Made by a program: the position numbers and the translations under genes. The notes beneath the pieces are model-generated. The model was not told the origin of the DNA. It worked only from the letters and a program-made list of their open reading frames with translations, and ran no database searches. Shown here one piece after another: positions 5,965 to 12,799 of a stretch of 16,312 bases of DNA; the stretch's first letter is position 1; each line of letters opens with the position of its first letter. Origin of the DNA: SIG469 sp964541215 (GTDB taxonomy: Bacteria > Bacillota > Clostridia > Oscillospirales > Oscillospiraceae); assembly GCA_964541215.1 (NCBI GenBank), contig CAZIPP010000022.1:1-16312 (forward strand), in the 5' to 3' direction.

Positions 5965-7134
5965 ATGACCAATTTTCTGGTAAAGACCTTCATTCAAAAT
6001 CATGAGGATGTGCTCTCAGGCAATGTTCGTTCCGCCTATGGAAAACTGGCAGGTATCGTTGGGATTGTATGCAACATTATACTGTTTATTGCCAAGCTTG
6101 TGGCTGGTACGCTTTTCGGCAGCGTATCTGTAACCGCTGACGCTGTCAACAACCTTTCTGACGCCTCTTCTTCAATAGTAACGCTGATAGGTTTTAAGCT
6201 GGGCGAAAAGCCCGCAGACAAAGGTCACCCATTTGGTCACGCAAGACTGGAGTATCTTTCAGGATTGGCAGTGGCAGTGATAATACTTGTCATCGGAGTG
6301 GAGCTGGTAAAGACCTCTATCGAAAAGATCCTGCACCCCGATAAAGTTGAGTTTACTGTTCTCACTGCCGTTATACTGATACTGTCCATTGCTGTCAAGC
6401 TGTGGATGTCCATGTTCAACAGGACCCTTGGCAGGAAGATATGCTCATCTACTTTGGAAGCCACGGCAGCAGACTGCCGGAATGACGTACTTTCCACCGG
6501 TGTTGTCTTGCTGGCAGGCATCGTGTCCGTTGTTTTTGATGTAAATATAGACGGCTTTGCGGGTTTGGCGGTGGCGATATTCATTCTGATAAGCGGTATC
6601 GGTATTGCAAAGGATACCATTGATCCGATCCTTGGCGCCGCTCCGGACGAAAGCTTTGTGGACTACATCAGGCAGAAGATCGAATCCTATGACGATATCC
6701 TTGGTATGCACGACCTGTATATCCACGATTACGGTCCCGGAAGGCGTTTCGCCTCCTGCCATGTGGAGATAGACAAAAATCTGGATCCCATGTATGCCCA
6801 CGATCTGATAGATAACATAGAACGCAGATTCTTTCAGGAGGACTGTGTTCAGCTGGTAATACACTACGACCCCGTAGTCACAGACGACGAAGAGCTGAAC
6901 ACCATGAAGGAGGTAGTGCTGAATCGGATACACAGTATCGATCCACGGCTCAGCATCCATGATTTCCGAATGGTCCGCGGCATCGATCACACCAATCTGA
7001 TATTTGATATGGTCATACCATCTGAATACCAGTGTAATACCATTGAGCTTACCGCTCAGATAAATGAAGCTGTCCAGATGGGAGACATGAAGTATTACGC
7101 TGTGATCGATTATGATATAGAATACTTCAATTAA
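5965..7134 (+). CDS. Cation diffusion facilitator, probable Mn(II) exporter
   Basis: This 389-residue protein has the CDF layout. Six membrane segments lie within about residues 25-215, then a cytoplasmic domain. The metal-site motif in TM2 is N62xxxD66 (NNLSD) and in TM5 is D170xxxD174 (DCRND). Iron/zinc CDFs such as FieF have DxxxD and HxxxD; NxxxD with DxxxD is the pattern of MntE of Streptococcus pneumoniae, a manganese exporter, so Mn(II) export is the best guess. The GHPFGHARLEYLSGL loop after TM2 is typical of bacterial CDFs. The tail is longer than in FieF (about 300 residues in total): residues 245-305 and 328-389 look like two copies of the ferredoxin-like cytoplasmic domain, each opening with an (I/M)HD strand. 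ATG 5965 is preferred over ATG 5947, which has no ribosome site; the site before 5965 (GGAG, 2 bases away, or AGAGA, 7 away) is itself mediocre. A terminator follows directly. Confidence 0.85.
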   Translation: MTNFLVKTFIQNHEDVLSGNVRSAYGKLAGIVGIVCNIILFIAKLVAGTLFGSVSVTADAVNNLSDASSSIVTLIGFKLGEKPADKGHPFGHARLEYLSGLAVAVIILVIGVELVKTSIEKILHPDKVEFTVLTAVILILSIAVKLWMSMFNRTLGRKICSSTLEATAADCRNDVLSTGVVLLAGIVSVVFDVNIDGFAGLAVAIFILISGIGIAKDTIDPILGAAPDESFVDYIRQKIESYDDILGMHDLYIHDYGPGRRFASCHVEIDKNLDPMYAHDLIDNIERRFFQEDCVQLVIHYDPVVTDDEELNTMKEVVLNRIHSIDPRLSIHDFRMVRGIDHTNLIFDMVIPSEYQCNTIELTAQINEAVQMGDMKYYAVIDYDIEYFN

Positions 7135-7147
7135 AAATTAAACACTC

Positions 7148-7180
7148 AAAAGAAGGGACACACCATGCGTCCCTTCTTTT
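7148..7180 (+). terminator. Intrinsic terminator after the CDF gene
   Basis: A 12-base perfect stem, AAAAGAAGGGAC (7148-7159) with GTCCCTTCTTTT (7169-7180), has a 9-base loop and ends in T-rich sequence (TTTTCGTTTT). Confidence 0.85.
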
Positions 7181-7538
7181 CGTTTTGGAAGGATCGGTTT
7201 GTCTTCAGATCCCATTGCCGGAGCTGCGTCCGTATATAATCTACTTACTTCAATATTCCTTCTCACGCCGCATCGGTTTACATAATTCTTGTAATGCTTG
7301 TATGCCGTATATATTAATGTGGAATTTTTATGCCAGTATCGTTTTTCTGCCAAAGCAATGCTCACGCATTTCAGGTTTTTTGAATTTCGCTTCGGACAGG
7401 AATATACGTATCCTCAAACAACAAAAAACTATAATTGGAGATTTACTTTGTTTTTTGACATATTTCTCACATTCATATGGAATTTTTGTGCATTATTAAC
7501 ATATTTTTAACAGTTTCGAATAAATGGACCTTTGATTG
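7181..7538. other. AT-rich stretch with no supported gene
   Basis: Short open frames occur on both strands (for example 7185-7499 plus and 7138-7365 minus). None has a ribosome site, biased codons or a recognisable protein, and the minus one runs through the terminator stem. No RNA gene or riboswitch fold was recognised. A TTGACA hexamer at 7455-7460 lacks a good -10 partner. Confidence 0.6.
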
Positions 7539-7568
7539 TTGATTTTTTCACTTACAAAGTAGTATAAT
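7539..7568 (+). promoter_or_regulatory. Promoter of the liv operon
   Basis: TTGATT (7539-7544), an 18-base spacer, then a perfect TATAAT (7563-7568). Transcription would start near 7575, leaving a leader of about 70 bases that contains the hairpin at 7583-7609. Confidence 0.65.
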
Positions 7569-7582
7569 ACATACTGTAATGT

Positions 7583-7609
7583 GACCGTGGACATTTGTCT
7601 TCCACGGTC
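7583..7609 (+). promoter_or_regulatory. Hairpin in the liv mRNA leader
   Basis: GACCGTGGA (7583-7591) pairs perfectly with TCCACGGTC (7601-7609) around a 9-base loop. GTGA at 7581-7584 has an alternative partner, TCAC, at 7612-7615. No T run follows, so it is not an intrinsic terminator. It lies about 17 bases before the AAAAGGAG ribosome site and could stabilise the transcript or bind a regulator. Confidence 0.55.
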
Positions 7610-7643
7610 CATCACCTACATATATCAAAAGGAGAAACACAAA

Positions 7644-8816
7644 ATGAAAATGAGAAGAGTTCTTTCTCTGGTCATGGCTGTTCTGATGCTGGTCGTCCTC
7701 ATGGCAGGCTGCTCCGGTTCTTCCGATAAGAACGTCATCAAGATCGGCGTTTTCGAACCCGCTTCCGGCGACAACGGCGCAGGCGGCAAGCAGGAAACCC
7801 TTGGTATCCAGTATGCCAACCAGAAAACCCCCACTGTAACCATCGGCGGCAAGGAATACACCGTCGAACTGTCCATCGTTGACAACGAGTCCTCCAACGA
7901 CAAGGCTGCCACCGCTGCCAGCCAGCTGGTATCCAACGGCTGCTCCATCGTTCTTGGTTCTTACGGCTCCGGCGTTTCCATCGCTGCCAGCCCCACCTTT
8001 GAGCAGGCCGGAATCCCCGCCATCGGCGTTACCTGCACCAACCCCCAGGTTACCGAAGGCAACAACCACTACTTCCGTATCTGCTTCCTGGATCCCTTCC
8101 AGGGCACCGTACTTGCCAACTTTGCTATGGATGAGCTTGGTGCTACCAAAGCTTACTGCATCGCCAAGCTGGGCGACGACTATTCTGTAGGCGTTTGCAA
8201 CTACTTCATCGAAGCTTTTGAAGCTCTCGGCGGCGAAGTAGTTTACGAAACCTTCCCCGAAGGCAACTCCGACTTCACTTCCTACGTTGCTAACGCTGCC
8301 AACGCCGGCGCTGAAGTCTTCTTCGCTCCCGTTTCCATCGAAGCTGCCGCTCTGATCATCGATCAGGTCTATGCTCAGGGTCTCGACATCCCCATGCTGG
8401 CCAGCGATACCTGGGACTCCAACGTAGTTCTTAACACCGCTGAAGGCAAGGACGTTGACATCTATGTTACCACCTTCTATCAGGAAGGCGGCAATGCTGA
8501 GTTCGACTCCGGCATCAAGGAATGGATCAACTCCGATGCTACCGCAAAGACCAACAACGGCGGCGACGACACCATCGCAGCTGTTACCGCTATGGGTTAT
8601 GACGCTTACTATGTAGCTCTGGAAGCCATCAAGGCTGCTGACTCCACCGACCCCGCCAAGATCATGGAAGCCATCTGGAACGTCACCTATCAGGGCGTTA
8701 CCGGTCCCATCGCTTTCGGTGAAAACGGCGACGCTGACCGCAACACCGCGTTCATCAAGCACGCCAACACCGAGACCGGTGCATGGGACTTCGTTGCTGA
8801 ACAGGGTATTCAGTAA
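7644..8816 (+). CDS. livJ: Branched-chain amino acid ABC transporter, binding lipoprotein
   Basis: This 390-residue precursor is a type I periplasmic-binding-fold protein of the LivJ/LivK family. A lipoprotein signal peptide ends in the lipobox LMAGC, so Cys23 should be lipidated and the protein tethered outside the membrane. The mature part starts with a Ser/Gly linker, then IKIGVFEPASGDNGAGGKQE, the first beta-strand and ligand loop of the family. Other typical stretches are GSYGSGVSIAASPTFEQAGI and DELGATKAYCIAKLGDDYS. It captures the substrate for the permease and ATPases encoded downstream; leucine, isoleucine or valine is the usual ligand, but other amino acids or amides cannot be excluded by eye. 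AAAAGGAG (7627-7634) lies 9 bases before ATG 7644. Codon choice is narrow (GCC/GCT, TCC, AAC, GGC), suggesting high expression. An attenuating hairpin separates it from the permease genes. Confidence 0.92.
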   Translation: MKMRRVLSLVMAVLMLVVLMAGCSGSSDKNVIKIGVFEPASGDNGAGGKQETLGIQYANQKTPTVTIGGKEYTVELSIVDNESSNDKAATAASQLVSNGCSIVLGSYGSGVSIAASPTFEQAGIPAIGVTCTNPQVTEGNNHYFRICFLDPFQGTVLANFAMDELGATKAYCIAKLGDDYSVGVCNYFIEAFEALGGEVVYETFPEGNSDFTSYVANAANAGAEVFFAPVSIEAAALIIDQVYAQGLDIPMLASDTWDSNVVLNTAEGKDVDIYVTTFYQEGGNAEFDSGIKEWINSDATAKTNNGGDDTIAAVTAMGYDAYYVALEAIKAADSTDPAKIMEAIWNVTYQGVTGPIAFGENGDADRNTAFIKHANTETGAWDFVAEQGIQ

Positions 8817-8852
8817 GACCCACAGCACACACGCTTGATCCCGACATAATAT

Positions 8853-8894
8853 TACGGCGGCGGGAACTTTACCCGCCGCCGTAGCATTTTTAAT
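8853..8894 (+). terminator. Intercistronic hairpin between livJ and livH, likely attenuator
   Basis: A 12-base GC-rich perfect stem, TACGGCGGCGGG (8853-8864) with CCCGCCGCCGTA (8872-8883), has a 7-base loop and is followed by GCATTTTTAATTT. The T run is short and offset by three bases, so termination is probably partial. It can also protect the 3' end of the livJ message. Confidence 0.75.
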
Positions 8895-8932
8895 TTCGCT
8901 GTCCCCAACTCCAACCCCCGGAGGTCATTCAA

Positions 8933-9817
8933 ATGGATTTCATCCAAACTAATCTGCCCTATATTCTGGCAGGAATATCTGTGGGCGGTCAGTATGCGCT
9001 CATAGCCATCGGTTATACCATGGTCTACGGTATACTGCGTCTTATCAACTTTGCCCACGGCGATGTATTTATGGCAGCAGGTCTTATTATGGTCTATGCC
9101 AGCACCGTTATGCCGCTTTACCTTGCTATCCCTCTGGTGATCGTTGTCACCGTTTTGATGGGCTTCACCATAGAGCGCGTGGCTTATAAGCCTCTTCGCG
9201 ATGCTCCCAGAATGTCTATCATGATCAGCGCCATCGGCGTTTCTTACCTTATCCAGAACCTGGCTCTGTATATCACCGGCGGTCTGTCCAAGCAGTACCC
9301 CTCCATCCCCTGGATAAGCGACTCTATCACCATTTTCGGTGCCACAACAAAAATGGTCACAGTCATCACTCCTGTTCTTACCGTTGTGCTGATCGTGGCT
9401 CTGGTGCTGCTTATCAAGCACACCAAAATAGGCATGGCCATGAGAGCCGTGTCCCGTGACTTTGAAACTTCTCAGCTCATGGGCGTTAAAATAAATTCCG
9501 TCATTTCTGCCACCTTCATCATTGGCTCCTTCCTGGCGGCAGTAGGCTCTATGCTGTACTTTACTAACTACACCGGCGTTACCCCCACCGCAGGCTCCAT
9601 GCCCGGTCTGAAGGCGTTCGTCGCTGCCGTATTTGGTGGTATCGGCTCCATTCCCGGCGCGGTCATCGGCGCATTCATTATCGGTATCTGCGAAAACATT
9701 ATTAAGGGTCTTGGCTGGACTACCTTCTCCGATGCCTTTACCTTTGCTCTGCTGATAGTCATACTGATGACCAAGCCCACCGGTCTTTTCGGTGAGAAAT
9801 CCACCGACAAGGTTTAA
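8933..9817 (+). CDS. livH: Branched-chain amino acid ABC transporter permease LivH
   Basis: This 294-residue integral membrane protein matches the length and layout of LivH (about 8 membrane segments). The family hallmark GYTMVYGILRLINFAHGDVF lies at about residues 27-46. The cytoplasmic loop before the last segments contains MAMRAVSRDFETSQLMGVKI, the coupling region that contacts the ATPases; conserved glycine-rich stretches such as FGGIGSIPGAVIGA follow. It forms the translocation path together with LivM. GGAGG (8920-8924) lies 8 bases before the ATG. The gene follows livJ after 116 bases containing the attenuator, and the livM ribosome site overlaps its stop codon. Confidence 0.93.
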   Translation: MDFIQTNLPYILAGISVGGQYALIAIGYTMVYGILRLINFAHGDVFMAAGLIMVYASTVMPLYLAIPLVIVVTVLMGFTIERVAYKPLRDAPRMSIMISAIGVSYLIQNLALYITGGLSKQYPSIPWISDSITIFGATTKMVTVITPVLTVVLIVALVLLIKHTKIGMAMRAVSRDFETSQLMGVKINSVISATFIIGSFLAAVGSMLYFTNYTGVTPTAGSMPGLKAFVAAVFGGIGSIPGAVIGAFIIGICENIIKGLGWTTFSDAFTFALLIVILMTKPTGLFGEKSTDKV

Positions 9818-9829
9818 GGAGGCGATGAC

Positions 9830-10936
9830 ATGACTAAAACCAACGACAAGAAAAATTCCATCATCGCTCTCGGTCTGGTAGCCGCCATGTTTGTTCTGCT
9901 GCTGATACTGGAGAACGTAGTCCCTTCTACCTCCATTGTCTTCACAGTTCTGAAAAAAGGCGCTATCTACTCTCTGGTCGCTGTTTCCATGAACCTGCTC
10001 AACGGCTTTACCGGTCTTTTCTCCCTTGGTCAGGCAGGCTTCATGCTCATCGGCGCCTATACCTATGCGATATTTACTATCCCTGTTGCAGACCGTATGT
10101 CTGTTTACCAGTACTACGACGGCGGTCTTATCCAGTTTGCTCTGCCCTCGATTGTGGCGCTCATTCTGGCTGGCGTTATGGCAGCGATCTTCGCTTTCCT
10201 CATTGGTCTGCCTGTATTGAGACTCAAGAGCGACTACCTTGCCATCGCTACTCTGGGCTTTGCGGAAATTATCCGTGCTATCTTCCAGTGGGACAAGCTG
10301 GGTGTTATCACCAACGGTTCCAACGTTCTGAGAAAATATACCTGCTACAACTCCACCCTGTTCTATTTCCTTGTGGCAGGCATATGTATAGCGATCATCG
10401 TACTGCTGATCAATTCGTCCTATGGACGAGCCTTCAAAGCTATCCGGGACAACGAGATCGCCGCTGAAGCCATGGGCATCAGTCTGTTCAAGCACAAACA
10501 GATGGCTTTCGTTATCAGCTCATTCTTTGCAGGTATCGGCGGCGCTCTGCTTGCCATGTTCCAGTACACCATTCAGGCTTCCCAGTTTAAGACAGCTCTG
10601 ACCTATGAGCTGCTGCTCATCGTCGTTATCGGCGGTATCGGTTCCATCACCGGCAGCTGCCTTGGTTCCTTCCTGTTTATCGCCTGCTCCGAATGGTGGC
10701 TGCGCTTCCTGGATGTGGAAGGCGCCATTCCCCTGCTTCGTCCCGGATTCCGCAAAGTCGTTTTCTCCATCATTATAATGCTCATCGTTCTGTTCTACCG
10801 TCAGGGCATCATGGGTACCAGAGAATTCTCCGTTTCCGGTATGATAAACTTCTTCAAGACCGGCGGTATTTTCGGGTGGATAAAACGCAAACGTGCGGCA
10901 AAGTCTAAAAATGCGGAGGTAACCGGCAATGAGTAA
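9830..10936 (+). CDS. livM: Branched-chain amino acid ABC transporter permease LivM
   Basis: This 368-residue membrane protein is the second permease subunit. Recognisable LivM features are the GAIYSLVAVSMNLLNGFTGLFSLGQAGFMLIGAY region (about residues 44-77), SDYLAIATLGFAEIIRAIF, the coupling loop GRAFKAIRDNEIAAEAMGI and the final GGIGSITGSCLGSF segment. The tail is cytoplasmic and Lys/Arg-rich (IKRKRAAKSKN). AAGGAGG (9816-9822) lies 7 bases before ATG 9830 and overlaps the livH stop. Its last codons overlap the start of livG by 8 bases, which suggests translational coupling. Confidence 0.93.
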   Translation: MTKTNDKKNSIIALGLVAAMFVLLLILENVVPSTSIVFTVLKKGAIYSLVAVSMNLLNGFTGLFSLGQAGFMLIGAYTYAIFTIPVADRMSVYQYYDGGLIQFALPSIVALILAGVMAAIFAFLIGLPVLRLKSDYLAIATLGFAEIIRAIFQWDKLGVITNGSNVLRKYTCYNSTLFYFLVAGICIAIIVLLINSSYGRAFKAIRDNEIAAEAMGISLFKHKQMAFVISSFFAGIGGALLAMFQYTIQASQFKTALTYELLLIVVIGGIGSITGSCLGSFLFIACSEWWLRFLDVEGAIPLLRPGFRKVVFSIIIMLIVLFYRQGIMGTREFSVSGMINFFKTGGIFGWIKRKRAAKSKNAEVTGNE

Positions 10937-11771
10937 TAATGTACTTCGCATTGATGATCTTACCATGCAGTTTGGCGGCGTTGTGGCTGTCAACAATCTT
11001 TCCATGGAAGTAAACAAGGGCGAGATAGTTGCCCTTATCGGTCCCAACGGCGCCGGCAAGACCACCGCGTTCAACTGCATCACCGGCGTTTATGAACCTA
11101 CCAACGGTCAGGTATCCCTCAACGGAGAGGTCATCCTTTCCAACCATCCTCAGGGCAAAATGAAAAAGCAGTATCAGGGCGAAAACGCTGATAAGTACAG
11201 CAAAGTCATTGTCAAGCGTCCCGATCAGATCACAAAGCTTGGTATTGCCCGTACTTTCCAGAACATTCGCCTGTTCTCTACCATGACGGTTCTTGAAAAT
11301 GTTCTCGTTGCAAAGCATATGAGAGCAAAGCAAAACGTTTTTTCTTCCACCTTCCGTATTAGCTACAAGGAAGAACAGCGTATGCGTCAGGAAGCCCTTG
11401 AACTACTTGAAATTCAGGGTCTTGCCCATCTTAAAGATGAGGTCTCCTCCAACCTGCCCTATGGTTTGCAGCGTCGTCTGGAGATCGCCCGCGCACTGGC
11501 TACCGAGCCTCAGCTTCTGCTTTTGGACGAGCCTGCTGCCGGTATGAACCCTCAGGAAACTCAGGAGCTGACCGACTTTATCCATCAGATACGCAGAGAT
11601 TTTGATTTGACTATCCTGATGATAGAGCACCATATGGATCTTGTTATGCAGATATCCGACAGGATATATGTTATTGACTTCGGCAAGCTTATTGCTCACG
11701 GCACACCCGCTGAAGTCAGCACAAATCAGCGTGTTATTGACGCATATCTGGGGGTGAGCGACGATGCTTAG
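10929..11771 (+). CDS. livG: Branched-chain amino acid ABC transporter ATPase LivG
   Basis: This 280-residue ABC ATPase is of the LivG family. Walker A is GPNGAGKTT (38-46), the Q-loop is ARTFQNIRLF with Q111, the signature region is LPYGLQRRLEIARAL (176-190, in place of LSGGQ, as in other LivG proteins), Walker B is LLLLDE (196-201) and the switch His is H234. LivG is usually about 255 residues. The extra length is a hydrophilic insert of about 25 residues around positions 72-98, between the GEVIL strand and the Q-loop, rich in Lys and Gln. The gene overlaps livM by 8 bases and livF by 8 bases. It powers transport as a partner of LivF. Confidence 0.93.
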   Translation: MSNNVLRIDDLTMQFGGVVAVNNLSMEVNKGEIVALIGPNGAGKTTAFNCITGVYEPTNGQVSLNGEVILSNHPQGKMKKQYQGENADKYSKVIVKRPDQITKLGIARTFQNIRLFSTMTVLENVLVAKHMRAKQNVFSSTFRISYKEEQRMRQEALELLEIQGLAHLKDEVSSNLPYGLQRRLEIARALATEPQLLLLDEPAAGMNPQETQELTDFIHQIRRDFDLTILMIEHHMDLVMQISDRIYVIDFGKLIAHGTPAEVSTNQRVIDAYLGVSDDA

Positions 11772-12477
11772 TATCAAAGACCTTAGCGTAAATTACGGCG
11801 GTATCGCCGCTGTCCGTGGTATCTCCTTCGACGTACCGGAGGGAAAGATAGTGACCCTTATCGGTTCCAACGGCGCCGGTAAATCAACCACCCTTCGTAC
11901 GATCGCCGGACTTGTGACCGCAAAGACAGGTTCCGTTACCATCGATGGCGAGGAGCTTCTTGGCAAAGCCCCCAATGAGATAGTCAGCCGGGGTCTTACC
12001 CTTGTCCCCGAAGGTCGAAAGGTTTTTGCAGACCTGACTGTTCTTGAAAATCTCCGTATCGGCGCATATCTTCGCAAAGATAAAGCCGGTATCAATTCTG
12101 ATATCGAGTGGTGTTACGAGCTGTTTCCCCGTCTTAAGGAGCGTTCGTGGCAGCTTGCGGGTACTCTTTCCGGCGGCGAACAGCAGATGCTGGCCGTTGC
12201 CAGAGCCCTGATGGCCAGACCCAAAATAATCATGATGGACGAGCCTTCTCTTGGTCTTGCTCCCATCATCGTTCAGGGCATCTTTGATATCATCCGCAAA
12301 ATAAACCAGGAAGGCGTTACAGTTCTTCTTATTGAACAGAACGCCAATATGGCTCTCAAGGTGGCTGACTACGGCTACGTTATGGAAGTCGGTCAGATCG
12401 CCCTTTCAGGTCCCGGTCTTGAGCTTCTTGCCAATGATCGTGTACGCGAGCTGTATCTTGGTACCGCTAAAAAATAA
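11764..12477 (+). CDS. livF: Branched-chain amino acid ABC transporter ATPase LivF
   Basis: This 237-residue ABC ATPase has the usual LivF length. Walker A is GSNGAGKST (34-42), the signature is LSGGEQQ (135-141) and Walker B with the catalytic glutamate is IIMMDE (155-160). The switch position reads LLIEQNAN, with Gln192 instead of His, as is normal for LivF. VPEGRKVFADLTVLENL (81-97) is a LivF hallmark. The start ATG lies inside the livG stop region (8-base overlap), with a GGGGGTGAG ribosome site just upstream. It is the last gene of the operon and is followed 3 bases later by a strong terminator. Confidence 0.94.
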   Translation: MLSIKDLSVNYGGIAAVRGISFDVPEGKIVTLIGSNGAGKSTTLRTIAGLVTAKTGSVTIDGEELLGKAPNEIVSRGLTLVPEGRKVFADLTVLENLRIGAYLRKDKAGINSDIEWCYELFPRLKERSWQLAGTLSGGEQQMLAVARALMARPKIIMMDEPSLGLAPIIVQGIFDIIRKINQEGVTVLLIEQNANMALKVADYGYVMEVGQIALSGPGLELLANDRVRELYLGTAKK

Positions 12478-12480
12478 AGC

Positions 12481-12513
12481 CAAAAGAGCTGTGCGTCAGG
12501 CACAGCTCTTTTG
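12481..12513 (+). terminator. Intrinsic terminator of the liv operon
   Basis: A 14-base perfect stem, CAAAAGAGCTGTGC (12481-12494) with GCACAGCTCTTTTG (12500-12513), has a 5-base loop; the T run is part of the descending arm. Confidence 0.88.
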
Positions 12514-12540
12514 ATCGTTGTGATGTCAACTTTGCTCAAT

Positions 12541-12559
12541 AGCTCGAAAGCCTTCCCCT
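12541..12559. repeat. Probable start of a dispersed repeat at the gap edge
   Basis: The bases before the gap end in AAAGCCTTCCCCT. I recall AAAGCCTTCCCCTTGAGGGGAAGG as the opening of a common intergenic hairpin repeat in Ruminococcaceae and related gut Firmicutes, and a repeat here would explain the broken assembly. The identity is recalled, not tested. Confidence 0.35.
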
Positions 12560-12659
12560 NNNNNNNNNNNNNNNNNNNNNNNNNNNNNNNNNNNNNNNNN
12601 NNNNNNNNNNNNNNNNNNNNNNNNNNNNNNNNNNNNNNNNNNNNNNNNNNNNNNNNNNN
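12560..12659. other. Assembly gap (100 N) between livF and the AI-2E family gene
   Basis: Exactly 100 N, so the real size is unknown. The gene-free region 12478-12799 otherwise holds the liv terminator, the repeat-like left flank, an unremarkable right flank (12660-12735) and a candidate promoter. A missing gene inside the gap cannot be excluded. Confidence 0.95.
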
Positions 12660-12735
12660 CCCCGGTTCCGCAAGAGGTCAGCTTCGCTGTCCCTGGTCGC
12701 ACCATACTGCCCCCTCTTATTTCCACCTTCTTTCC

Positions 12736-12764
12736 TTGAAAAACCGGACTTGTTATGATATCGT
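12736..12764 (+). promoter_or_regulatory. Candidate promoter for the AI-2E family gene
   Basis: TTGAAA (12736-12741), 17 bases, then TATCGT (12759-12764). The leader would be about 30 bases and contain the AAAGGAGG ribosome site. Confidence 0.4.
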
Positions 12765-12799
12765 AAACAGGTACACGAAACCCCAAAGGAGGATCGTAT

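Noticed and set aside
7138..7365. 75-codon minus-strand open frame between the CDF gene and the liv promoter
   Set aside because: It ends inside the CDF terminator stem, has no ribosome site and resembles nothing I recognise.
7455..7483. TTGACA followed 17 bases later by TGGAAT as a second liv promoter
   Set aside because: The -10 match is poor, and the TTGATT/TATAAT pair downstream is better and closer to the gene.
7548..8828. 426-codon minus-strand open frame opposite livJ
   Set aside because: Same explanation: the highly biased codons of livJ leave the antisense frame open. It also crosses the liv promoter.
8852..10495. 547-codon minus-strand open frame opposite livH and livM
   Set aside because: It begins in the attenuator stem and runs through two overlapping known permeases. 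Its sequence is Asp/His/Gly-rich without a family. It is a shadow caused by codon bias.
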